From Anaerolinea thermophila (GTDB lineage Bacteria; Chloroflexota; Anaerolineae; Anaerolineales; Villigracilaceae), in assembly GCA_022729775.1 (NCBI GenBank), contig DZBA01000249.1, forward strand, positions 1-5,166: DNA of 5,166 nt, written 5' to 3'. Shown here piece by piece: positions 1 to 5,166 of this stretch. Made by a program: the position numbers and the translations under genes. The first letter of the stretch is position 1, and every line of letters starts with the position of its first letter. The notes below the pieces were generated by a model. It had not been told where the DNA came from, did no database searches, and was given only the letters and a program-made list of their open reading frames with translations.

Positions 1-11
1 CACATAAAGTC

Positions 12-42
12 TTCAAATTAAAAATCCATTTTGTAATATAAT
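12..42 (+). promoter_or_regulatory. possible sigma-70-type promoter for nrnA
   Basis: A perfect TATAAT hexamer lies at 37-42 in an AT-rich stretch. The best upstream partner is TTCAAA at 12-17, which matches TTGACA at 4 of 6 positions with a 19-bp spacer, longer than ideal. If used, transcription would start near 49-50, so the inverted repeat at 53-87 would form the extreme 5' end of the nrnA mRNA. A TATAAT in AT-rich DNA can arise by chance, so this is tentative. Confidence 0.3.
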
Positions 43-52
43 TCAAATATCA

Positions 53-87
53 TTACAGCCTTTCTCACAAAACGGGAAAGGCTGTAA
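53..87. promoter_or_regulatory. perfect 12-bp inverted repeat / 5' leader hairpin
   Basis: TTACAGCCTTTC at 53-64 is the exact reverse complement of GAAAGGCTGTAA at 76-87. As RNA the stem could extend inward by one U-G and one C-G pair (65/75 and 66/74), leaving a 7-nt loop. There is no T-run after either arm on either strand, so it does not look like an ordinary intrinsic terminator. It sits 23 bp before the nrnA SD. Possible roles are a 5'-UTR stability hairpin, an operator, or a translation-control structure. The symmetry is seen directly; the function is unknown. Confidence 0.55.
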
Positions 88-110
88 CATGAGTGCGAAA
101 ATCATATTCT

Positions 111-115
111 GGAGG
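111..115 (+). promoter_or_regulatory. Shine-Dalgarno sequence of nrnA
   Basis: GGAGG ends 10 nt before a GTG codon at 126. It supports GTG as the start of nrnA. The only nearby upstream ATG (89) is in another frame. The spacing is slightly long but workable. Confidence 0.7.
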
Positions 116-125
116 ATAATCATAA

Positions 126-1082
126 GTGGACACTGAACTCACTGGGGAGATACGAGACAGGTTAGCCGCCGCGAAAAATATTGTCATCGCTTCGCATGTG
201 CGGCCCGATGGGGATGCAATTGGATCACTGTTAGGGATTGGACTCGCCTTGCGCGAAGCCGGGAAATCTGTGCAGATGATTCTTGTGGACGGAGTACCTT
301 CTTCATTCCGATATCTTGAAGGCAGCGCCCTCATCAAAAAAGAGGTGGAAGGCGAGCATGATACCTTCATCACCGTAGACTGCGCCGACTTCAAACGTAC
401 GGGGAAACTTTTCGAGAACTTTGGTCAACCGGATATTAACATTGACCATCATAAGACCAATGAAAGATTTGGAAAATTGAATCTTATCGAAGCGGATGAA
501 GTTGCAACTTCCGCGATTCTTGCGAATCATTTACCTGAATGGGGATTGCCCATTACCAAACCGGTGGCTGCCGCTTTATTGACCGGCATCATCACCGATA
601 CGCTCGGATTCCGCACGTCGAACACCACGCCCGAGTCGCTGCGTCAGGCGGCAATACTGATGGAAGCAGGCGTGAACATGCCCGAAATTTATATGCGCGC
701 GCTGGTGAACAAATCCTTCCCGGCGGCAAAGTATTGGGGTGCGGGACTTTCCAGCTTGCAAAGCAAAAATGGCATCGTCTGGGGAACGCTCACCATTGCA
801 GACCGCAAAGCTGCGGGCTATGGCGGCAATGACGACGCGGATTTAATCAACATGATTTCCGCGATTGATGGCAACCAGGTGGGCATGGTTTTCGTAGAAC
901 AAAGTGACCAGCACGTAAAGATTTCGTGGCGCGCGCTTGCCCCGAATGTGGATGTCTCGCAGGTGGCGAAACACTTCAAGGGCGGCGGTCATGCTGCGGC
1001 AGCAGGCGCGGATATTCCCGGCACGCTGGAAGAGGTACAAAGGGACGTTCTCAAAAAGACGCGCGAGATGCTCAACTTGTAA
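126..1082 (+). CDS. nrnA: DHH/DHHA1 phosphoesterase, NrnA-like oligoribonuclease / pAp phosphatase
   Basis: The 318-aa product has the usual length and layout of NrnA-type cytosolic phosphoesterases. Family members degrade 2-5 nt RNA (nanoRNA) from the ends and often dephosphorylate pAp to AMP, using Mn2+. The N-terminal DHH domain shows HVRPDGDAIGS at 24-34 (metal ligands H24, D28, D30), VDCAD at 84-88 (D85), DHH at 107-109 and TGIITDT at 153-159 (D158). The C-terminal DHHA1 domain carries the substrate-binding GGGHAAAAGA at 286-295. All expected catalytic residues are present, so the enzyme should be active. No signal peptide or membrane segment is seen. The start is GTG, chosen because of GGAGG at 111-115 and because the DHH fold begins soon after. 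The order DHH phosphoesterase-truB-ribF, often behind rbfA, is common in bacteria and supports the call. Whether nanoRNA or pAp is the main substrate cannot be read from sequence. Confidence 0.93.
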   Translation: MDTELTGEIRDRLAAAKNIVIASHVRPDGDAIGSLLGIGLALREAGKSVQMILVDGVPSSFRYLEGSALIKKEVEGEHDTFITVDCADFKRTGKLFENFGQPDINIDHHKTNERFGKLNLIEADEVATSAILANHLPEWGLPITKPVAAALLTGIITDTLGFRTSNTTPESLRQAAILMEAGVNMPEIYMRALVNKSFPAAKYWGAGLSSLQSKNGIVWGTLTIADRKAAGYGGNDDADLINMISAIDGNQVGMVFVEQSDQHVKISWRALAPNVDVSQVAKHFKGGGHAAAAGADIPGTLEEVQRDVLKKTREMLNL

Positions 1083-1287
1083 TTAATTACACTAAAGTAG
1101 TCCAAATTGCCTATTGTTTGCCGGGCTAAGTATGAAATAATAAATTTGCTACCGCGCATTTCCCTCGGAAAAAACAAATCTGTTTCTTGTTAATCTGGAA
1201 CTTCCGAAGGTAAAACAGACCTTTAAGGTTTGCTTCTACGGTAGAGAAATAATAAACCAATCAATCATTTTTCAGGAGGAATAAAGG
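1083..1287. other. 205-bp intergenic region, no gene; probable truB leader
   Basis: AT-rich gap between nrnA and truB. I see no convincing coding frame and no T-tailed hairpin ending nrnA. A weak promoter candidate is TTGTTA at 1187-1192 with TAAAAC at 1211-1216 (18-bp spacer). Short symmetric elements are present: TCTGTTT at 1179-1185 against AAACAGA at 1213-1219 (perfect 7-bp arms), and the near-palindromes around 1219-1229 and 1236-1244. The gap is long for an operon-internal spacer, which leaves room for an independent truB promoter and leader. No known riboswitch was recognised. Confidence 0.4.
1274..1279 (+). promoter_or_regulatory. strong Shine-Dalgarno sequence of truB
   Basis: AGGAGG, a full consensus match, lies 8 nt upstream of the ATG at 1288 and fixes the truB start. 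It contrasts with the two following genes, which have no such site. Confidence 0.85.
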
Positions 1288-2208
1288 ATGAATAGTCAGG
1301 ATGTAAAGAACGCCATATCAGGCGCGCTTGTTGTTGATAAACCAGTTGGCATGACGTCTCATGACGTGGTACAAGCCATTCGTAATGGAACGAGCTTGCG
1401 CCGCGCCGGTCACACCGGCACGCTGGATCCGCGCGCTTCCGGCGTGCTGGTTATCCTTGTCGGTCCTGCGGTGCGTTTAAGTGAATATGTCTCCGCATCT
1501 GACAAGCGTTATCAAGCCATCATCCGGCTTGGGGGAACCACCGATACGTTTGATGCGGAAGGCAGGGTTACGCCTACCAAGAACCCTGTAGATGTCACAG
1601 AAGAACAGTTTGAAGAAGTTTTGAAAACGTTCGTCGGTGAAATCGAACAGACGCCGCCGCCATACTCTGCCGTCAAAGTGCAGGGACGCAAAGCATACGA
1701 AATGGCGCGTCAGGGCGAGGAAGTTGATCTCGCGCCGCGCAAGATTACCGTGCATCACCTCGAAGTGCTGGAATGGACTCCGCCCGAAGTGGTGATTGAC
1801 GTGCATTGCTCGTCCGGCACGTACGTCCGCTCGCTGGCAAACGACCTCGGCATTAAACTTGGCTGCGGCGCGTACCTTGTCGGCTTGCGAAGGACCAAGA
1901 GCGGCAGATTCTCGCTGCGCGATTCTGTTCCGCTGCGCAAATTGCAGGAAGCCTTTGCCGCGGGCAATTGGTATCAATACCTGATCCCTGCCGCCGAAGC
2001 GCTTGGCGATTGGCCCGCAGTGGAACTCAACCCCGATGAGGTGGAAGCCGTGCGACACGGTCACCGCGCAAAGGTGAAGGAAATGCCCGGCGAGCGCGTG
2101 CGCGGGGTCAGCACACAGGGCGAACTTGTCGCGCTGATGGATATAATTACAAATGACGACGGCTCGCAAGAATGGCAGCCGAAGAAAGTTTTCTTCACAT
2201 CGGATTAA
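1288..2208 (+). CDS. truB: tRNA pseudouridine(55) synthase TruB
   Basis: The 306-aa product matches bacterial TruB in length and motif order. TruB converts U55 in the T-loop of almost all elongator tRNAs to pseudouridine in the cytoplasm and can also act as a tRNA-folding chaperone. The N-terminus has the family opening LVVDKPVGMTSHD at 14-26. The catalytic loop GHTGTLDPRASG at 41-52 holds the nucleophile D47. Y75 in the DKRYQA segment is the conserved active-site tyrosine, and R181 in SGTYVRSLAND (176-186) is the conserved arginine that pairs with the catalytic aspartate. TPPPYSAVKVQGRKAYE at 122-138 and RRTKSGRF at 201-208 are further TruB signatures. The last ~60 residues would form the small C-terminal TruB domain. 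The gene has a strong SD and ATG start. It ends 90 bp before ribF in the same reading frame, and a terminator-like hairpin fills the end of that gap. No missing residues or breaks are seen. Confidence 0.97.
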   Translation: MNSQDVKNAISGALVVDKPVGMTSHDVVQAIRNGTSLRRAGHTGTLDPRASGVLVILVGPAVRLSEYVSASDKRYQAIIRLGGTTDTFDAEGRVTPTKNPVDVTEEQFEEVLKTFVGEIEQTPPPYSAVKVQGRKAYEMARQGEEVDLAPRKITVHHLEVLEWTPPEVVIDVHCSSGTYVRSLANDLGIKLGCGAYLVGLRRTKSGRFSLRDSVPLRKLQEAFAAGNWYQYLIPAAEALGDWPAVELNPDEVEAVRHGHRAKVKEMPGERVRGVSTQGELVALMDIITNDDGSQEWQPKKVFFTSD

Positions 2209-2268
2209 TTCAAAAACGATTACGGAAGTCCCGCTTCTGGGCTTACAAGTAAAACAGACTCGTATAGT

Positions 2269-2298
2269 AAAATAAGCCGCCGCAAGGCGGCTTATTTT
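2269..2298. terminator. intrinsic-terminator hairpin after truB, abutting the ribF start codon
   Basis: A perfect 13-bp stem has arms 2269-2281 and 2286-2298 (GC core AAGCCGCC/GGCGGCTT, outer AAAAT/ATTTT) and a GCAA tetraloop at 2282-2285. T2268 and A2299 could add a 14th pair. GC-rich stem, A-tract before and T-tract after are what a bidirectional Rho-independent terminator shows, but the T-tract is only four long and part of the stem. It would end or attenuate transcription leaving truB. The ribF ATG at 2299 follows with no gap, so the hairpin also occupies the whole ribosome-binding region of ribF. Strong as a structure; whether it terminates, attenuates or blocks translation is open. Confidence 0.75.
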
Positions 2299-3222
2299 AT
2301 GCAACATTATCGCTCACTCGAAGAAGTTTCAATTCAAAACGCATGGCTGACCGTTGGCGTATTCGACGGCGCGCATCGCGGACATCGTGAAATCATCCGC
2401 AGGCTGGCGGAGGGCGCGCGCGCGAATCACGCGCCTGCTGTCCTGTTGACCTTTGACCCGCACCCCGCCAGCGTTTTAAGCGGACGTGAAATCAAATGCT
2501 TGACCACGCCGGAGGAACGCGCGGAACTGCTTGGCTCGCTTGGCGTGGATGTGGTTATCACGCAGCCTTTCACCCCGGACCTTGCGTCTGTTTCGGCGCG
2601 CGAGTATATGCTGCGCCTCAAAAAACATCTTGGGTTTACGCGTTTGCTCATCGGCTATGATTTTGCGCTCGGAAAAGGGCGCGAAGGAAACGCGAACCGT
2701 CTCGCGGAAATTGGGCGCGAGCTGGGTTATGAAGTCGAAGTCATCAGCGCGGTGGGCGATGAAAGCGGCGTCATCTCTTCCACTGAAATTCGCAAACTCG
2801 TTTCAACGGGCAGCGTCAGCGAAGCCGCGAAACTGCTCGGCTATCGCTATGCATTGAGCGGCGCGGTCATTCACGGCGACGGGCGCGGACGCAGGATAAA
2901 CATCCCCACTGCCAACATTGATTATCCCAAACAAAAGACGATTCCTGTCAACGGCATTTATGCGTGTTGGGCAATGGTTGATAATAAAAAATTTATGGCA
3001 GCCACCAACATCGGTTTCAACCCGACTTTTACGCCCGATAAAAAAATTCCCAGCCTCGAAGCGCACCTGTTGGATTTCAACGGCGATATTTATGGGCGGC
3101 AGGTGAAAATCGAATTTGTCTCGCGCTTGCGCGATGAGTTGAAGTTCAATTCAGTGGAAGCCCTGCTCGGACAGATTTGGGATGATATAAAAAAAACGCG
3201 CGAAATTCTCGCTCACTCATAA
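2299..3222 (+). CDS. ribF: bifunctional riboflavin kinase / FMN adenylyltransferase RibF
   Basis: The 307-aa product has the standard two-domain RibF architecture. It phosphorylates riboflavin to FMN and adenylylates FMN to FAD, both with ATP, in the cytoplasm. The N-terminal nucleotidyltransferase domain (about 1-165) shows GVFDGAHRGH at 20-29 (the HxGH-type ATP-binding motif), TFDPHP at 51-56, GYDFALGKGREGN at 119-131 and ISSTEIRKL at 159-167. The C-terminal flavokinase domain (about 183-305) shows the PTAN motif at 203-206, NGIYACW at 218-224, NIGFNPTF at 237-244 and the probable catalytic E254 in LEAHLLDFNGDIYG. N201 stands where many homologues have Gly just before the PTAN loop; this is a mild variation. 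ATG at 2299 is the only plausible start: no ATG, GTG or TTG exists in this frame between the truB stop and 2299, and the GxFDGxHxGH motif would be lost from a later one. No proper SD is present; GGCGG at 2286-2290 lies 8 nt upstream but inside the terminator arm. Confidence 0.96.
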   Translation: MQHYRSLEEVSIQNAWLTVGVFDGAHRGHREIIRRLAEGARANHAPAVLLTFDPHPASVLSGREIKCLTTPEERAELLGSLGVDVVITQPFTPDLASVSAREYMLRLKKHLGFTRLLIGYDFALGKGREGNANRLAEIGRELGYEVEVISAVGDESGVISSTEIRKLVSTGSVSEAAKLLGYRYALSGAVIHGDGRGRRINIPTANIDYPKQKTIPVNGIYACWAMVDNKKFMAATNIGFNPTFTPDKKIPSLEAHLLDFNGDIYGRQVKIEFVSRLRDELKFNSVEALLGQIWDDIKKTREILAHS

Positions 3223-3231
3223 ATTATCATC

Positions 3232-4428
3232 ATGCACATCCTGATCATTCACCAAGCGTTTGCCTCGCTGAACGAACCCGGCGGAACCCGTCATCATGAA
3301 TTTGCGCGGATGCTTGTCGCGCGCGGTCATCAGGTGACGGTCATCGCTTCGCCGGTGAGCTATCTCACAGGGGGGCAAACCCGGCAGGCGGATGAGGAAA
3401 TCAACGGCGTCAAGATTTTACGCGCCGCCGTATACAACGCGCACCATAAATCTTTTTTTCACCGCATCCTTGCTTTTTTTTCTTTTATGTTTTCCTCGTT
3501 TTTCATCGGACTCCGCGTGAGAAATGTGGACGTGGTTTGGGGAACTTCGCCGCCAATCTTTCAAGGCGTGACCGCGTGGAAACTGGCATGGCTCAAGCGC
3601 GCAAAGTTTTTATTTGAAGTGCGCGATTTGTGGCCCCAATTTGCCATTGCCGTTGGCGTGCTGCGAAACCCCATTTTGATTGCCATGTCGGAATGGCTGG
3701 AAAAATTTTTATATAAACGCGCGCATCAGGTGATGGTCAACAGCCCGGGGTTTTTACGGCACGTTTCGGAACGCGGCGCGGAACACGTTACGTTAATCCC
3801 CAACGGCGCCGACCCTGCAATGTTCGACCCAGCCAACGCGGGTGAATCCTTCCGCGCGCGGAATCATCTCCAAGGGAAGTTTGTCGCGCTGTACGCGGGC
3901 GCACATGGCATGTCGAACGATTTGAACATCGTTTTGGAATCTGCCAAATTGCTGGCGGACGAAAACATCCAATTTGTGTTTGTCGGCGATGGAAAGGAAA
4001 AATCCGCGCTGGTGAATCAGGCGCGCGGATTGAATCTGCAAAACGTTACTTTTCTGCCTTCGGTGTCGAAATCTGAAATGGCAGATGTCCTTGCGGGCGC
4101 GGATGCCTGCATTGCGATTCTCAAACCTTTGGAAGAATATAAGCGCACGTACCCAAACAAAGTTTTCGATTACATGGCGGCGGGGCGACCTGTGGCTCTG
4201 GCGATTGATGGCGTGATTCGGGATGTGGTTGAATCTGCGGACTGTGGAATTTTTGCGCAGCCCGGTGACGATTCCGCGCTGGCGCAGGCAATTTCAAAAT
4301 TGGCAGCGGATAAAGTCAGGGCGCGCGAGATGGGCTTGCGCGGAAGGAAGTATCTGGAAGAGCATTTCAGCCGCGAGAAGGTGGCGGAGCAATTGGTGAA
4401 TCTTTTGGAGAAGATGGTTACTAATTGA
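3232..4428 (+). CDS. family-4 glycosyltransferase, WbuB-like
   Basis: The 398-aa product has a GT-B fold of the GT4 type. Such retaining enzymes transfer a sugar from a nucleotide donor to a lipid-linked or polysaccharide acceptor on the cytoplasmic face of the membrane. The acceptor-side N-terminal domain opens with MHILIIHQAF and GGTRHHEFARMLVARGH at 17-33. FEVRDLWPQFAIAVGVL at 128-144 is typical of WbuB-like enzymes. A hydrophobic patch rich in Phe at about 75-95 probably helps it dock on the membrane. The donor-binding C-terminal domain shows YAGAHGMSNDL at 221-231, VGDGKEKSAL at 251-260 and YPNKVFDYMAAGRPVA at 307-322, where Asp (D313) replaces the more usual Glu of the EX7E region. Sugar donor and acceptor cannot be deduced. 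The gene starts 9 bp after ribF with no recognisable SD, suggesting co-transcription and perhaps translational coupling. No other polysaccharide gene is in the window, so its pathway is unknown. Confidence 0.9.
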   Translation: MHILIIHQAFASLNEPGGTRHHEFARMLVARGHQVTVIASPVSYLTGGQTRQADEEINGVKILRAAVYNAHHKSFFHRILAFFSFMFSSFFIGLRVRNVDVVWGTSPPIFQGVTAWKLAWLKRAKFLFEVRDLWPQFAIAVGVLRNPILIAMSEWLEKFLYKRAHQVMVNSPGFLRHVSERGAEHVTLIPNGADPAMFDPANAGESFRARNHLQGKFVALYAGAHGMSNDLNIVLESAKLLADENIQFVFVGDGKEKSALVNQARGLNLQNVTFLPSVSKSEMADVLAGADACIAILKPLEEYKRTYPNKVFDYMAAGRPVALAIDGVIRDVVESADCGIFAQPGDDSALAQAISKLAADKVRAREMGLRGRKYLEEHFSREKVAEQLVNLLEKMVTN

Positions 4429-4445
4429 AATGAAAAGAAACTAAA

Positions 4446-4470
4446 AGCAGAAAATCTGTTCTTATATTAC
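4446..4470 (+). terminator. weak terminator-like hairpin after the glycosyltransferase gene
   Basis: A small stem of about 6 bp (4446-4451 with 4455-4460, including one G-U pair, loop AAA) is followed by a T-rich but interrupted tail. It is AT-rich and short, so termination here would be inefficient. It lies in the 76-bp gap where the ribF-glycosyltransferase unit would be expected to end. Confidence 0.2.
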
Positions 4471-4480
4471 CAGTTTGGGG

Positions 4481-4498
4481 TAAAATTTATAAAAAGGA
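4481..4498 (+). promoter_or_regulatory. possible -10 box and Shine-Dalgarno of the nuclease gene
   Basis: TAAAAT at 4481-4486 could serve as a -10 box but has no good -35 partner. AAGGA at 4494-4498 is a reasonable SD, 6 nt before the ATG at 4505. A second in-frame ATG at 4499 directly touches the SD and is therefore a less likely start. The SD is well supported; the promoter is a guess. Confidence 0.4.
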
Positions 4499-4504
4499 AT
4501 GATT

Positions 4505-5166
4505 ATGATAAAACAAGAGCCTAGTCTTTTTGGTTTAGCAAATTCAAATAAAGATTTTTCCAACCAAGAAAGTTGGGGAAAAAATCAATTTAATAACACT
4601 TTTCCCGTTTCGCTTGCTTGTTATATGGCAAGTAAGAGTATTGACCCCGTTTATCTTTATATGGGAAAAGATAAAAATCTGCTTCATGGAAATATAAATT
4701 CTTTTGATTTATTTGGCTTGCCCGCTACTTCGCCTGATTTACACTTCTTTTTTGAAGGACATTTTGCGCCCTACTTAACAATGGTAATTGATGGATTAGA
4801 AGGCGTTGATTTAGTGACAAGCAATAAAAAATCTCACGAACAACTAAGAGCGTTGGAAATTAAGTTAACAGCAATCCCTGATCATACAACCATTAACGCC
4901 AATATTGAAAATCAAGGGGCAGAAATTGTAGTGCGTCCTCAGACAATTTCTTATCTGGCATTGAGTATTGCCCAAAATTTTATAAATAATTCCGCCCGGC
5001 AGTATCTGCGAGATATTCTTGCGCCCATTGATAAGAATATTTCTGACTGGGGAGAGCCTGAATATGTTAGACCCTATATTACTGAAATGGTTGAGGCATT
5101 AAGAACTATTACAACATATAAAACAGAAAATCAAAAACCTATGTTAATTCAAACTGTTTGGCGAAC
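4505..5166 (+). CDS. HindVP/HgiDI-family type II restriction endonuclease, 3'-truncated by the window end
   Basis: An uninterrupted frame runs from ATG 4505 to the edge, giving 220 residues without a stop. The N-terminus, with PSLFGLANSNKDFS at 6-19 and ESWGKNQFNNTFPVSLACYM at 22-41, resembles as I recall them the HindVP-type type II endonucleases, whose characterised members cut GRCGYC. A plausible PD-(D/E)xK catalytic core is D102 in EGVDLVTS followed by E118 and K120 in LEIKLTAIPD, with the two parts 15 residues apart. No signal peptide or membrane segment is seen. The gene is clearly AT-richer (roughly 35-40% GC by eye) than the four before it and uses many A/T-ending codons, which suggests horizontal acquisition. 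A cytosine-5 methyltransferase partner is expected nearby but is not upstream, so it should lie beyond 5166. Recognition is from remembered family sequence and not from a search; the target sequence in this organism is unproven. Confidence 0.75.
   Translation, partial: MIKQEPSLFGLANSNKDFSNQESWGKNQFNNTFPVSLACYMASKSIDPVYLYMGKDKNLLHGNINSFDLFGLPATSPDLHFFFEGHFAPYLTMVIDGLEGVDLVTSNKKSHEQLRALEIKLTAIPDHTTINANIENQGAEIVVRPQTISYLALSIAQNFINNSARQYLRDILAPIDKNISDWGEPEYVRPYITEMVEALRTITTYKTENQKPMLIQTVWR

Noticed and set aside
53..87. Inverted repeat as an intrinsic terminator of an upstream gene
   Set aside because: Neither strand carries a T-run after the stem, so it was kept only as a leader or regulatory structure.
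65..394. 109-codon minus-strand frame opposite the start of nrnA
   Set aside because: It overlaps well-supported nrnA codons including the DHH motif I region, and its translation looks like a low-information shadow.
539..832. 97-codon + strand frame inside nrnA in another frame
   Set aside because: It is fully contained in nrnA; the His/Arg-rich translation is typical of an out-of-frame read.
1216..1246. Short near-palindromes in the truB leader as a riboswitch or structured RNA
   Set aside because: The arms are 4-8 bp with loops too small to form fully, and no known riboswitch motif is recognisable.
2226..2244. Small hairpin AAG(T)CCC/GGGCTT after truB as a second terminator
   Set aside because: Only six pairs with a bulge and no T-tract; the strong hairpin at 2269-2298 is the better candidate.
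1477..2307. 276-codon open frame on the minus strand opposite truB
   Set aside because: It lies almost entirely antisense to a gene with full TruB motifs, shows no recognisable family pattern, and long antisense frames are common in GC-rich coding DNA.
4499..4501. Alternative in-frame ATG for the nuclease gene
   Set aside because: It directly follows the AAGGA SD with no spacing, whereas ATG 4505 has a normal 6-nt spacing.
1..5166. CRISPR array, tRNA or rRNA gene, insertion sequence
   Set aside because: No regularly spaced repeats, cloverleaf-like segments, rRNA-like stretches or transposase motifs were seen on either strand.

Overview
This window looks like a bacterial chromosomal segment. 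Four complete genes and one truncated gene are all on the + strand. The first three form a widely conserved block: an NrnA-type DHH/DHHA1 phosphoesterase (126-1082), the tRNA pseudouridine-55 synthase truB (1288-2208) and the bifunctional riboflavin kinase/FAD synthetase ribF (2299-3222). In many bacteria this trio lies downstream of infB-rbfA, so those genes may lie upstream of position 1, but nothing of them is visible here. The high-GC coding style, the WbuB-like glycosyltransferase and the HindVP/HgiDI-type nuclease would fit a Chloroflexota (Anaerolineae-like) genome. That assignment is a judgement from sequence style and is only moderately to weakly supported.

Layout: 1-125 is a leader with a possible -10 box, a perfect 12-bp inverted repeat and a clear Shine-Dalgarno (SD) sequence for the GTG-started nrnA. 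1083-1287 is a 205-bp gap with no gene; it ends in a strong SD for truB. 2209-2298 is a 90-bp gap. It ends in a perfect 13-bp GC-rich hairpin with A/T flanks (intrinsic-terminator type) whose 3' arm runs directly into the ATG of ribF. Nine bases after ribF comes a family-4 glycosyltransferase of the WbuB-like type (3232-4428), with no visible SD. After a 76-bp AT-rich gap, a markedly more AT-rich gene begins at 4505 and runs off the window. Its translation resembles the HindVP/HgiDI family of type II restriction endonucleases.

The first three genes serve housekeeping roles: turnover of nanoRNA and pAp, tRNA T-loop modification, and flavin cofactor synthesis. The glycosyltransferase probably acts on surface polysaccharide or glycolipid and may simply be co-transcribed with ribF. 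The nuclease gene differs in base composition and has its own SD, as expected for a horizontally acquired restriction-modification module. Its partner methyltransferase is not in the window and would be expected downstream of 5166.

I see no convincing new multi-gene system. The points most worth a second look are the terminator fused to the ribF start codon, the structured nrnA leader with a possible small upstream ORF, and the entry into an acquired restriction-modification locus at the right end. I found no RNA genes, CRISPR array or insertion sequence.
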